A stretch of 64,000 nucleotides of DNA from contig BLJB01000060.1 in NCBI GenBank assembly GCA_013423325.1, forward strand, positions 1 to 64,000, written 5' to 3'. Position 1 is the first letter of the stretch, and each line of letters starts with the position of its first letter. Below the pieces are notes generated by a model. That model ran no database searches. It was given only the letters and a program-made list of their open reading frames with translations, and had not been told where the DNA came from. The position numbers were made by a program, and so were the translations under genes. This DNA is from Usnea hakonensis. Lineage: Eukaryota > Ascomycota > Lecanoromycetes > Lecanorales > Parmeliaceae. Shown one piece after another: positions 35,019-46,331 of this stretch.

Positions 35019-36926
35019 ATGTCTACAAAGGTGGTATATAAGAAGGGCCAAAGGTGCGGCAAGGAGGATAACTGCAAATCAACGCTATACTACGAGGAAG
35101 ATGCTTTGACATACTGCAAGAGAGGACATTTACAGGAGGTAAATCGCCATCTCAATCAGATAAAATTGTGTCTGACGAAGCTTTGTTCGTTCAGGGGGGA
35201 CCAACGCAAGTGGATGAGGATGGCTTTGGCACCCAGGGTAGAAAAACCCGTCTCAAAAGAGAGAAACTTGAAAGAGTCTCCCAACGTACGCCTGCACTCT
35301 ATATTTTCGTCCCACTACGGCACCTCTCTTACAAAACCCAGTCTACAGAGGTACAACCGCTACAGAGCTCTATCTTCAATCCTATCAGCTCATCCTCTGG
35401 AAACAATGCTACGACTTAATTCACACCATTGGCCTACCAGCAGAGCTCGAGGGTGTGGTCAAAGACTTATGGACGTTACGCTTGCAGTTGCTGAAAAGCA
35501 AAATCGGTGCTATTCCTGACGAGGACGCGGTCTTTAGCTCTCAGCCGCAAAGCGAGACGGAGGCCGAAGACAAGCATGAGGGCGTGGGCAGAAAGTGGAA
35601 GGTTAAGGGGAAAGATAGTCCCAGCTTGATTGAGACGCTGGGGCTTTGCTATTTGGGGACGGTCTTACTGCGACTGCCTGTCAGTATTGGAGAGATGCAT
35701 CGGTATGTGACCTGGTGCGTGATTCTACAAACGAAATTTTGCTAAAGCTGTTCATCTCCAGCTGGGCTGTCAGAGAGGACATTCCGTTCATAAGGGCCGT
35801 GAGGTTCATTCCTATTGCCATGAAGCAGAGGCTACCCGCACAGTACCTCAGAGCGTTGGATACGACAGTATGAAAGTCCGAACTATTTCCTGCGCCTGAC
35901 TAATTTTATACCTACAGTCTCCGTTGGAGCCAGATAATTTACGCAAAACGATCCATAACCTTTCCCTTTTCTACACATACCACTTCGAGCTCGTCTTCCC
36001 TCCGCTCAACTTCTCTCTCTTACTCTACAAGCAAATACGCAATCTCTCTTTACCAAGTATGCCTTCGAATTCTTGCTACTCAACCTCTCCAATTTTCCAG
36101 CTAATAGACGCCAGTTACGCTCCACCCCAAAGCGCTACAGATCTCTCAGATACTATCGACAACGTTCGCCTTTCCATTGCCTGGCTTTCGCCAGCGGATC
36201 TCGTCCTTGCCGGAAATACAGCTGATGTGTCTATTGGTAATAGCCGTGAAGCTCTATCATCCATTTGACGAGTCTACCCGTCATGTGCGCTCTCTTGCGG
36301 ACTCGGCCGCGCTAACGGTTGACTGGGCGGTCTGGGTTGACACACAAAGCTCTCATAACGTCCGTGTCGCTGACGAGCCTCACCTGGAGCGTGGAAGCGA
36401 GATAAGTGTCACTGAGAAGGATGTTATGAGCATGCAAGGGGAGCAATTGGACGAATACATGGATTGGTACGAACGCACGTACGTGGATGATTCTCGGGCG
36501 GAGGGAAAACCTCACGGGCTTCCAAAGCAGCTCCTTGACATGTTCCCAACAGGTCGTACAGATGATTCCAGCGCTACACCGTACAAATACGACCAGATTT
36601 CTGTTCAGGAGCAGGATGCCATCGACAAGAGGCTCCGAACGGTGACTGGCAAACTGCGTTTGCGCAACGTTGCCACCGACAACTCTGAAGATTCAATTCA
36701 AGTCGGAAGCCTTTACAAGAGATTTAGGGAAGCTAAGGATTTGACACCGCACGCTAGAGCTTTTCATGAAGCAGTTGCTAAAGCGATCGGTGTTAGGCTA
36801 GAAACTCTTATTCTAGCGGTAGGACAGGTGGAGAGAAAGCTGGTGAAATGGAGAGAGGCAAAGCTGAAGGCCGACAAAGGGGAGGATGATGCGACCATGG
36901 ACGACACCAGCGACAACAATACTTGA
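35019..36926 (+). CDS. rrn7: RRN7-like RNA polymerase I core factor subunit
   Basis: TFIIB-related initiation factor for ribosomal DNA transcription (core factor, TAF1B/Rrn7). Exons 35019-35138, 35195-35285, 35342-35702, 35762-35867, 35918-36056 and 36115-36926 give 542 residues. Visible: an N-terminal zinc ribbon (C..C in RCGKEDNC, then YCKRGHLQE); the cyclin-like repeat region starting ATELYLQSYQLILWKQC, LPAELEGVVKDLW; then IGEMHRWAVREDIPFIRA; and ISSLPEIQLMCLLVIAVKLYHPFD. The last acceptor (36114) was chosen over a nearer one because it alone returns to the frame of this motif. The C-terminal third is charged. Start: the ATG at 35019 lies 12 codons before the first zinc-ligand Cys. Confidence 0.85.
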
Positions 36927-37438
36927 TCAATCATGAAGGGTGCTTGACCGCAAGCGCTCTGCTTGTCAGGTCAGGCCGTCAGTGGTGCCGTATTTGCTGT
37001 TGTCGACGAAGTAAAGTAATCTGATACGTTGACGACATGCAAACCACTTGTGACGTTCGCTAAGGGAAGTAGAGTAAACTACTATTGCTACCTATTGCAT
37101 CCACAATCATCTTTCTCAAATCTCGTTTTCATCGGCCCAGTCAGACGGCGTACCGCCTATGCGTCATTCCCCCCAAAAAAATGAGAAAAGAAAAAGAGAC
37201 CGTCCAAGCGAGGGGAAGCGATTGAGTTGAGGGATCAGAAGCGCTAGCGCCTTCCCGCTTCACGACAACAGGAATACGCAATCGTTCGCAAGACGCAGCG
37301 CTTGATGTCTCGGGCTTACCCCTAATCATCCATAACTATCGCCGAGCCTTCTACGCCTGGCAACACGTCCTAACACAAAGCGTGCCTGCAGATCCGTGTC
37401 TCAGTGACGACAAGAAAGCATCACTTCATACCCCAGCA
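36927..37438. other. Spacer between RRN7 and the hydrolase gene
   Basis: About 510 bases. Nothing supportable. The right half is open in one frame with the hydrolase first exon but has no ATG before 37439. Confidence 0.5.
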
Positions 37439-38907
37439 ATGGCAACCGGACATGCGTCCAGCGCCACACTCGTCTCCGCCATGGCGGAATCGCCGTACCA
37501 TCGCTCCTATTTCTACGTTGGGGGTGAGTACGTGGATGCCGGGAGTGGCGATGGCGAGCGTATATTTACGGGCCAGATGTATGTGGAGCATTTAATGCCG
37601 ATTGATGGTATTAAGCATCCGTGGCCGATAGTGTTTATACAAGGGGGTGGTCAGACGGGAACGGTGAGTTGGGTTTGTTGTTTCGTTTGCTTGGTGTTCT
37701 TCTTGAGTCGTGGACGCATTTGGTTAGGATAGTTTTGTTCTTGGGAGGAGAGGGATTGGTCCCATTTGGTAATTCAATGGGTTTTGATCTCAACTCCTGC
37801 TCTGTTGGGAAAATGATAATTGATAGACCATCCGTGAGACAATCCGAAAAGAATCGGAGAGGGTGTCAGTGCAGTACTAGCATTCTTTGCGAGTCTTACC
37901 GCACCTAATCTGGATATAGCACATCTCATTGCAAATGGCCAGGTTTTGTATTAGACATCTTTATAGAAGTTCAAACTCGGCACACCAATTCAATCATTCA
38001 CTTTCCTTTGTAATCTCCCGCTGACGTTCCTAATGCCCAGAACTTCCTCAATACTCCCGATGGCCGCAAAGGATGGGCATCCTGGCTCATTGACCAAGGA
38101 TATATGGTATTCCTTATCGACCAAACATCGCGTGCCCGCTCTTCTTATCACCCTTCCAATGGTCCTACTATCACGTATTCTGCCGAATTAGCCGAACGAC
38201 GCTGGACAGCCTGTCGTGACTTCCAACTCTGGCCGGAAGCCGCCCTCCACACGCAATGGCCTGGCTCTGGTCGTGTTGGCGACCCAGTATTTGACGCCTA
38301 CTACGCCAGTACCGCCCCTTCCCTCAAGGACTATGGCATCGAACAAACACTCATGCAGGCCGCTGGAGCTAGCCTGCTGGACCGCATAGGACCTGCTATC
38401 CTCGTCACACATTCTCAAGGTGGGACCCATGGCTGGCTGTGGGCTGACGCTCGACCCGAGCTTGTCAAAGGCGTTGTCGCAGTCGAGCCTAGCGGACCAC
38501 CCTTTCAAAGCACTATCGTCAAAAGCGGTACGGTCAAGCTCTATGGTATTACAGACATACCTATGAGTTATGATCCACCAGCCGATCCGACGACTGACGG
38601 CAATGCACCGTTGCAAACGAACGAACAACCTGGACTCAATGGCAGAACCTGCGTTTTGCAACAGGAGCCTGCACGAAAACTCAAGAACCTCTCCAAGATA
38701 CCCGTGCTATTGGAAACAGGCGAAGCAAGCTCTCATGCTTCTTATGATGATTTTACTGTACAGTTCCTTAGGCAGGCAGGGGTGACGGTGGAGCATCTGA
38801 AGCTGGCTGACGAGGGAATTCACGGCAATGGACACCTGCAGTTTCTGGAGAAAAATAACTTGGAAATCATTGAATTGCTCGAGAAGTGGATTGTGAAGAT
38901 CCAATAA
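37439..38907 (+). CDS. Alpha/beta-hydrolase fold esterase
   Basis: Probable intracellular esterase of unknown substrate. Exons 37439-37663 and 38041-38907 give 363 residues. Visible: the HG/oxyanion-type strand PIVFIQGGGQTGT just before the intron (Gln in place of the usual His), NFLNTPDGRKGWASWL after it, a nucleophile elbow THSQGG (Ser near residue 200), an acid in the DE-containing C-terminal region, and a catalytic His in GIHGNGHLQFLE. No signal peptide or membrane span is seen. The 377-nt intron is the longest in the window. It has GTGAGT, a CTGAC branch and CCCAG, and joins T|NFLNTPDG in frame. A second in-frame ATG 14 codons on (37481) could be the start. Confidence 0.85.
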
Positions 38908-39509
38908 CATTCTGCTAACAGTTTCGTCTACCGTCCACACAAATTATGCAAAGCACAATCAGAGATACCAGCTGGTACTTCCAACTGATCTTGTCCAAAA
39001 TCAACATGCCGCTGCATGGTTTGAGCTTGCGTATTCCATCACCACCACGTTCATTTGCGTCCGCCACACTTGTTAGTCTGGAAGTCATCTATGAGAGTAT
39101 GACAGATAGTACAAGCCTATTCGTATGCGGGGGTAATTTTAAAGTCAAGACCCAAAGTGTCACGGAAGGCCAGTCCTTGTCCTGGGATTCTGGAGTCGGA
39201 AAGGTCTCGATCTGGCCAGTCGACATACCTATCTTCTCAATGGAATCTGTAAAGTATTTATACCTCGTCTGGCCCATCCGGAGACAGCACATTGAAACCG
39301 TAGTCGTAGCAATATCGGGACGATTTAAATCAAACAGAGTCCAAGGAGCCAAACCTCAAAATACTTAGATAGAGGACGTCATGCCCAAATTGAAATGCCA
39401 AGCCTCGGCTGACAGAGCCGCAATTTCGCCCCACGAACAATCTATATCCAAGTCACCGAGATCAATACAACACTCCTAGACACCGCCAACCACCGAGAAG
39501 ACCTTCATC
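38908..39509. other. Spacer upstream of ubiquitin-L40
   Basis: No firm gene. A 140-codon ATG-initiated frame (38946-39368, +) exists with no recognisable domain, and an 87-codon frame overlaps it on the other strand. The last 100 bases are the leader of the ubiquitin-L40 transcript. Confidence 0.5.
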
Positions 39510-40522
39510 AGTGAGCTCATCATCCCAAGCTACATTACCACTCAAAATCCTACATACTGACTTCTCCTCCTCAAACCACAGTGCAGATGTAAATCCCCTC
39601 TCTCCCTCCCACCCTTACTCACCACGCAACAATAAGAAAAAGGAACTAACTAAGCCGCTCCCCAAAAAGCTTCGTCAAAACCCTCACGGGTAAAACCATC
39701 ACCCTCGAAGTCGAATCCTCCGACACAATCGACAATGTCAAAGCCAAGATCCAGGACAAGGAGGGCATCCCCCCGGACCAGCAGCGTTTGATCTTCGCCG
39801 GAAAGCAGTTGGAGGATGGGCGAACATTGTCGGATTATAACATTCAAAAGGTGAGGGGTTTCCGAGGTTTATGAGGTGTCCACATGGCGAGAAAAGCGGC
39901 GGATAAAGTGACGGAAAGAAAGGGGGAAAAACGAAAGAAAGAAAAAGTCGAGCGAGGATCATACCATGAAGAGCACAAAACGCCATCGGCCTTCATGGCC
40001 CGAGAATCTGATCTCAACCAAGAGCCTTGACTCCTTGCGATCTATCTTCTAGAAAAACCGATTGCTAGTCTAACACAACGTGCCCACCACCAGGAATCAA
40101 CCCTCCACCTCGTCCTCCGTCTCCGCGGCGGCATCATCGAGCCCTCCCTCAAGGCCCTAGCATCCAAATACAATTGCGAGTAAGTCACTTCCACTTCCAC
40201 AGCCACCCAGCAAGACACTCGCATCCTCTCTTATCCAGTGTATCCCAAAGAATCTATGCTAACGTTCCTCGTGTGTAGCAAGATGATTTGCCGGAAATGT
40301 ATGCCCCCCGTTCCACGATCTCTCTCCCTCTATGCATTGCCTAGTCGTTCTTGGCTTCTAAGCGCCATTTTTTCCGAGTGGGAGAATGGAGTGGCTAATT
40401 AATTCGGGGGGTTTTTCTGCTGGATTGCAGGCTACGCCCGTCTCCCGCCCCGAGCGACAAACTGCCGCAAGAAGAAGTGCGGTCATACGAACCAGCTGAG
40501 GCCCAAGAAGAAACTTAAGTAG
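39510..40522 (+). CDS. Ubiquitin-60S ribosomal protein L40 fusion
   Basis: Makes ubiquitin and ribosomal protein eL40, released by a ubiquitin hydrolase after LRLRGG. My model is 39510 (A of the start codon), 39582-39588, 39670-39850, 40094-40179, 40279-40298 and 40431-40522. That is exactly 128 residues: 76 ubiquitin plus 52 L40. Ubiquitin is near-invariant apart from a Ser-Ser at the usual S/N-D region and an Asp before NVKAK. L40 has its four zinc cysteines (YNCDKMICRKCYARLPP...CRKKKCGH). No ATG precedes the CAG-ATC codons directly: the genome reads GTGCAGAT. A CACAG acceptor with a CTGAC branch and pyrimidine tract ends exactly before TGCAGAT, and an upstream A|GTGAGC donor at 39510/39511 supplies the A. 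Five introns in total. The third is 243 nt. Confidence 0.88.
39582..39588 (+). other. 7-nt micro-exon completing the split start codon
   Basis: TGCAGAT lies between CACAG (ending 39581) and GTAAAT (starting 39589). The preceding intron has CTGAC 21-25 nt upstream of the acceptor junction and the next has CTAAC before its AAAAAG acceptor. The joined exons read A+TG CAG AT+C. Confidence 0.75.
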
Positions 40523-40843
40523 AGGATGTTGCTGTCGCTGTGGTTCTGAGATGGAGGAGTTGGATGGGTGGATGCTGCTGTTATGTGCTAGGAGGATGAG
40601 ATAGCATAGGCTGCTTAGAGTGCAAGAATCATGTTTGATCTATCTGATCCGGGCCTGTTGAATGTGTATCTATCTCATAGTGACCCACTCCCGACTTGTT
40701 ATATCTTACACACGAAAATGCAAAAGTCAACCCTTCGCCATTCTTGCAGGTTTCCTGCCATCATCCTCGTAGCTCGTCGATCTTCATCCCCCGAGCCTCC
40801 TCATCAATCATCCATCATTCAATCATCACCACCAGGCACACAT
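40523..40843. other. Convergent 3' spacer, ubiquitin-L40 to propeller gene
   Basis: 321 bases of 3' flank. No gene or repeat was seen. Confidence 0.5.
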
Positions 40844-43800
40844 CTAAAGCGCACTTCGCAACTGGTACCTCAGCCACTGTATCGTCCTCGCCAAAATCTC
40901 ACCATCCTCTACATCCCTCAACACATCCTTCGCCAACGCCTCAAACCTCTCCCTTCTCTCCTCCTTGGACCCAAAGTCAGTGTGGCTTTCATGATCTGGT
41001 TCCACATCTAGCATATTGTTCAACAGGCTTTCGCCCCCTCGATCGACTATTCGGTCGAGTATATCTCCATTAACGTGCATATAGTGCGGTTGGGCAGCTG
41101 AAGGCTCAACTTGCCTTTTGTAGGGATTGCCCCGATGGAAGGGGCAGATGAGAGGGTTTCGCTCGGCCATGTTCTGAACGAAACGGAGGAGTCGCCATTC
41201 ACTGCTGGAAAGGATGGACATTTGAGTCAGGGAACCATCGGCGGAGGAACCGAGTATGGTCTCATCCCCTGATATGGAAGAGCTAACAGGCTTCTTCCCG
41301 TTGTCGCTAACGGAATTATGAGGATCGTGGGACCATACTGGGCGATCTATGAGCCTGAGGCGGGTTATGGATCCTTCCAGCACAGCTTCAAACACTGTAG
41401 CCATCGCATTGTCGATCCTTCGCTCAGGAGGCTGCCATAGTCCTACGACTGTACCTGACATGTCCGAAGCTAGGACGAGTGATTTGGAGGGAAGATGCAG
41501 ATGATGTAAACCGCATCGAGCAGACTGATCCCCAAATTGATAGATAAGTTGAGCATCTTGGTAGCGGTATACTGATAATGATTCACGGCTGCTAGAGACG
41601 TATATGTATGGCTCTTTCACACTTATGTGCCTTCCTGGTGACCGCATTGCAATTTTGACTGGAGCTTGCAATCTGATTCGAGGAGGCTCTGCTGCCCCAA
41701 GAGATTGCAAGTACAAGTCGTTGCCGCAGCAATAGACCAGCGATTTGTAGGGGTAAACAGCTACAGAGTATATTGGCGCATCCGTTTCAATCGATTTTTT
41801 CATGACTAATTTGGGAAACTGATTGCTTTCTTTCGCGGTGACTGCAAAGAATAACAAACGCCCGGCTGGGTTGTTTTGCCTGGTCAACATGGTGGGGATG
41901 ACCAACATATGGTGTTGCTTGTCCCATACTCTCGGAATCCATTCAATTATACCGAGGAACTTCTCGCCTGGTTTGCATTCTGATATCATCAATGTCTCAT
42001 TTTTGCTCAGCTCTTTACCACCATCAGTGTCCATCGCATCAGGATCAGCTGTAGAAACTGGTACAAAGTCCGGGTCCACAAATGAGATTATAGGACGTAG
42101 AGAACGCTTGCCTGCGACGTTGGGTTGTCCATCGATGTGTCTAGCAGCCCGGAGGACTTCGAATTTGTTATGAAGGACGATTAGCTCATTGAGACGTGTC
42201 GAGTGTAAAACCCTGACCGGGCTCCCACCAAGCTCTAGACGACGAGGGACCATTTTTGGCTGTTCTCCAAGAGAGATCGTATGGAGCTGATCTCCATCAA
42301 TGCAGACGAATGAACTCGCGGTAAATCCAGGGCTTCCTTCCGGCAGCCATGAGTCCACAACCTGACTGAATGCGGATATACTACCTTGTTGAAGTGACGG
42401 TTCGCTTGGATCTGTTATCCACACTTTGAGAACTGTCGCGGGTGCTGTATCGTGTTGTCGGGAGTACTCTAGGGTACACAGAGTGTTTTCGCAATGAACG
42501 ATGGCTCTATTTATCGTTGTGTCCTTTAGAACAGTCACAGAGGTATGGCCGAAAGTCAACTTTTCGCAGAGACTTAGATGGTCTGCTACAATGGTCAGCA
42601 TGCACACTTAGGTTAAATTACAATGAAGGATTGAACTCACAATTGCCTGCTCCCTTGCTAAGGCTCAATATTTCTACAGTACCATCCCGGAGGCCACAGA
42701 CAAGGAGTGGTTGCGACCCTTTAATGGTGCCTCTTGCGATGATCGCGATACTGTCACATATGCCGAAGGGACCGGCAAAAGCATGGCGAACGGTAGTAGC
42801 CAGAGTCAGTAGCCCAGACCCAGTGTCATCTGGCAGATAAATTTCCAACTCTCCTGCAAGAGTAGCAACAAGTACCAGTAGCCGACCCTCGCTTTCCAGC
42901 AAAGACAGGCAGGATGGCTGTGCGTCGAGCGCTGTTCCCTGGCCCAATGGTTGATATTCTGTGGAAAATGTTCCAGAATCTAGATAAAATTGTCCATCTC
43001 GTTTGGTTATTGTAACAATGAAGGTGCTGTCAGAAGTTGTGTGTATACACGCCGCCAGAATTCGCGAATCTCCAAATAGGTACGCATACTTGTCAAGTTG
43101 GCTCTTGTTTGGTTTTCTGTCCTCAGCGTCTTCTGCTATTTCTTTGTCATTCATCAAAGACGGAAAAGGCAATGATGTGGCAACGAGAGATGTCTCTGTA
43201 ATTTGAATGATGACGCCTCGGCATGTGCGCCCCACAGTCATCGTCCTGGCGTTGAGGTCCAGGCCCACTTCATCGCCAATAAGATCAACATTGGCTTCCA
43301 GCAGGCCAACTTCGTCAGGATTATCATTGGGGTCCTGCTTCAGGCACAATTGCAGAAGATAAGTCCGCAGTGGGTGAGTCAAGATAATGTATGTGTTGTC
43401 TTTCAGATTTTCGGTTTGCCTCTTTTCCTCGTCAGTACGTCCGTAGAAGCCGTGGAAGGCCCAAATTCCCAGTACACCATTTTTCAAGTCATTGGAGAAG
43501 TCGCCATCGAAACCCACTGAGCTAATTTTCTTCGATGCTTCCACTCCGTAGCGCATCTCTGAGATCGCGCCGTGTTTGCCTCTACTGGAGCATGCAAACA
43601 GCCGTTGTTCACCATTTGATGCATTGTTTGCTACGGTTGCATTTCCCGCACCCTGCCGGAAATTGGCAACGGTGAAATCATTGATCGGTGACCAATTTGG
43701 TATAGTACCTCGCTGGTTGGGACGTTTCCGACGAGGTGGAAATTCCCACAGACCTCCATCACTCTCGTCGCCGCCAGTGACCAACAGATCATCTCTATTA

Positions 43801-45258
43801 ACGCCAAGATCTACAGTCGCGAAAGATGTGTTGATGTTGACCCCGAGTCTGCTGACGTTGTGGTAAGTGTCGATCATCTGTTTGATACTCTGGTCAATCA
43901 TCAGATACTGCACAATACCATCCTCTCGGCCTAAGAGTATGTTATCCTCGTTAGGTCTCATTTTCTTCGATCTCATTGGTCTTGCCCATTGAACCCAAAG
44001 TGGCCGCCTGTAAGACACGCCAGGTTCTTGAGACTCTTCCTCAGGGGCGAGGCGATGGAAGAATCGCTCGAGACTCCCTGTCAAAATATCCCTGATCAAT
44101 ACTATGCGTTTCTCACACACTAGTATGAACGCAGTGTGTTTTATAAGAGGTATCAGTAGTAAAGGCAGCTGCTCATCTGCATGCAATGAGATCTTATTCG
44201 GCCTCAACTGAGACTGGTGCAAAGGCATATCAGCGTTCCAGTCGTAGCAAATCAATCGACTTTGATGATTCTTTGCGATAACAAAGAGCAGAATAATTCG
44301 ATTCGACTCGTTTTCGCATGGATGGAGGAATTCCATCTTCAATATTTGGCCGTCCAAGACGATCAGCTTTTCCTACAGTAATACAGTATCAGCCGAAAAA
44401 TGTGCGCAAGCTAGGTTGACTGAATGCTTACCTCTCTAATCGGCGCAAGCCGCAAACTTCTCCGAAACTCTGCTTTCATCTCATTCATTGACTTCAACAC
44501 GTATACATAAGCTCTCCCTTCATGAGCAGCGACCGCCATTGCTCGGGACCTGGTTAAATTGGTCATTGATTTCTCCAGCGTCTTTGGCTTACAACGTACT
44601 TCGGATCGACAGCCATAAGCTCACCAAGGCTTTGCAGAGGCGAGGCTGGAGCTGGTAACGCTTTCTGACTCGCAAAGAGTTCAGGTTGGTCTGACGTTCC
44701 ACTGATCGCACACAAAAAGGCAAGCCGGTTCGACTCCAAAGCCAGAACAAGGATATGAGGAGGAAGCTCATATTCGTGCAGGCCAGCACGATCCGGCGCA
44801 CCTCCTTCGTCCAATAAGATGTCGTCTTCGTTTGTATGAGTGTCGTCCCAATGACTGTCTTTGAGGAGCTTCCCGTAGCTGTGATCGAGCTTTGTCAGCT
44901 TTCTTTGCTCTCCAATGATTCTAGCGGACTTGATCGGTGAGTCAAAGTCAGTCTTTGAGGCTATTTCTTCTAAAGTGCAGTCCCCTTTGGCTTCTTTAAG
45001 TGTGACCGAGTTCGCGGATATGAAAATCACGTCGTTCTTCGTCTTGTGGCGTATTCTCGCTGGAATGATGCGGTTGATGACGGGACTTCTGACCAAAGTC
45101 TTGGTCAGGATCCCTAGAGAAGGTGTTTTGGAAAGGCTGATTGACGGCTGATTCTGTTCTTTGCGCGGGATTTCGGTATTTCGAGCTCTTACGTGATAAG
45201 GATCCACGCTTCGGGTGACCCATCTTCCATTCTCAAGGACGGTCGTTTGAACCGACAT
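40844..45258 (-). CDS. Large beta-propeller protein, Mms1/DDB1/CPSF-A superfamily
   Basis: Exons 45258-44600, 44549-44432, 44372-42641 and 42585 (or 42582)-40844 give 1416 (or 1415) residues, the size of three fused beta-propellers as in DDB1, SF3b130, CPSF160 and Mms1. Visible signs: repeated propeller-like strands (ILVLALESNRLAFLCAIS; SRAMAVAAHEGRAYVYV; LICYDWNADMPL; ILLGREDGIVQYL; LVCGLRDGTVEILSL) and an MMS1_N-like first half followed by a CPSF_A-like second half ending in a helical tail. Members act as scaffolds in cullin-ligase, RNA-processing or repair complexes. I cannot tell which orthologue this is. The last intron ends in TAGCAG, a tandem acceptor differing by one codon. It is divergent from the TBC gene. 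Confidence 0.75.
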
Positions 45259-46331
45259 TCTGAGAAATTTTTCAACGAAGATGCACCTTTGCAAGAATAT
45301 TCTTGGACTTTTGAGAAATCATAGGGGAGGCTAGGATAGGGCTGCGGTCCTTTTGAGCCAAAGGAGAGGATGAATGACTAGTTGCGAAAACGGGGCAACA
45401 CGAGGGAGCAACGGTGTCCTAAGAACATGGAGAAGGGGGAGCGGTCACACCCTGTTGGGATGTGTCTGACCTAGTCTGTAGAGGCTAGAAGCAGGTTCGA
45501 TGGAGCTTGGCACCTCTCATGCAGAAGAGAGACGAGCTGTCTCAACGTGGTGAGTGCGAATGTTGGTTATGCCTGTAATATGCAGGTAAGGTTGAGAAGA
45601 GAGACCTAAATATTGCAGCGACGCGGATACAACACTAATGCAATTGGAAATCGAGGTCGACCATTTTCATCTTCCCGGGGGAAGGGTTGCACTAAAAATT
45701 AATATGTTTCGAGTCCGAGACCTTTCCTGTGAAGAATGGAGTATTGTAGGACCGATTATGATGATGAATATGGAGGATGATCAAATCAATGAATCACGAC
45801 TCACGAATCTTGCTTGATTGTATGCAGGTGGCCGTTTTGAGCCTGAATGGAGAATAGTAATCACATGTAAAGGTCATTGTACGGAGTAACATTGTTCTGC
45901 TGAGGTCTTGCACTTAGGGTCTAAGGTACTCGTACTTTCATGAATAATCTCCCTCGCTCCCACTGGCCTAAATCCTAAATCCTAAATCCTAAATTCTGGC
46001 CGTGGCGTGGGGGGCTGCCTTGTCGGTACTGTACTTTAAGTGTACCCGCCGCTTTACCCTAGGCAATTAAAGGTAAGGTACTCCGTACCGTACCTAAGGT
46101 ACCTGCTCACGCTGCTCTACCTCTTTAGTCACCGCCGATCATCCGCCACGCATGAAGAAAACTAGGCAGGTACCTAATAATAATAAATGATATTTTCTTG
46201 ACTGTAAAAGACCTGTCACTCTTGCTTCTACCTTACATATATGTACGTCTATTCTACCCTGTCACTGCAAGGTATGATTACCTACATCTTTCCAAGGCCT
46301 CCAAGGTCAAATAACCTTTCATACACGTGCA
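45259..46331. promoter_or_regulatory. Divergent spacer, propeller gene and TBC gene
   Basis: 1.07 kb without a gene. It contains TACGGAGTA at 45880-45888, TACTCCGTA at 46079-46087, four tandem CCTAAAT units at 45967-45994, and repeated GGTACC/AAGGTAC words at 46070-46105. Confidence 0.6.
45967..45994. repeat. Four tandem CCTAAAT heptamers
   Basis: Four perfect 7-bp copies followed by a degenerate TCTGG. It resembles but does not equal the telomere unit CCCTAA. Confidence 0.9.

Noticed and set aside
38946..39368. 140-codon ATG-initiated frame between the hydrolase and ubiquitin-L40 genes
   Set aside because: No recognisable domain, no splice or composition support, and an opposite-strand frame over the same bases. 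It could be real but is unsupported.
39581..39583. GTG as a true non-AUG start of ubiquitin
   Set aside because: Possible, but the upstream donor, branch site and acceptor that generate an AUG exactly are a simpler explanation.
45490..45505. GGTTCGATG resembling a tRNA B box
   Set aside because: No pairing around it and no A box at the right distance.
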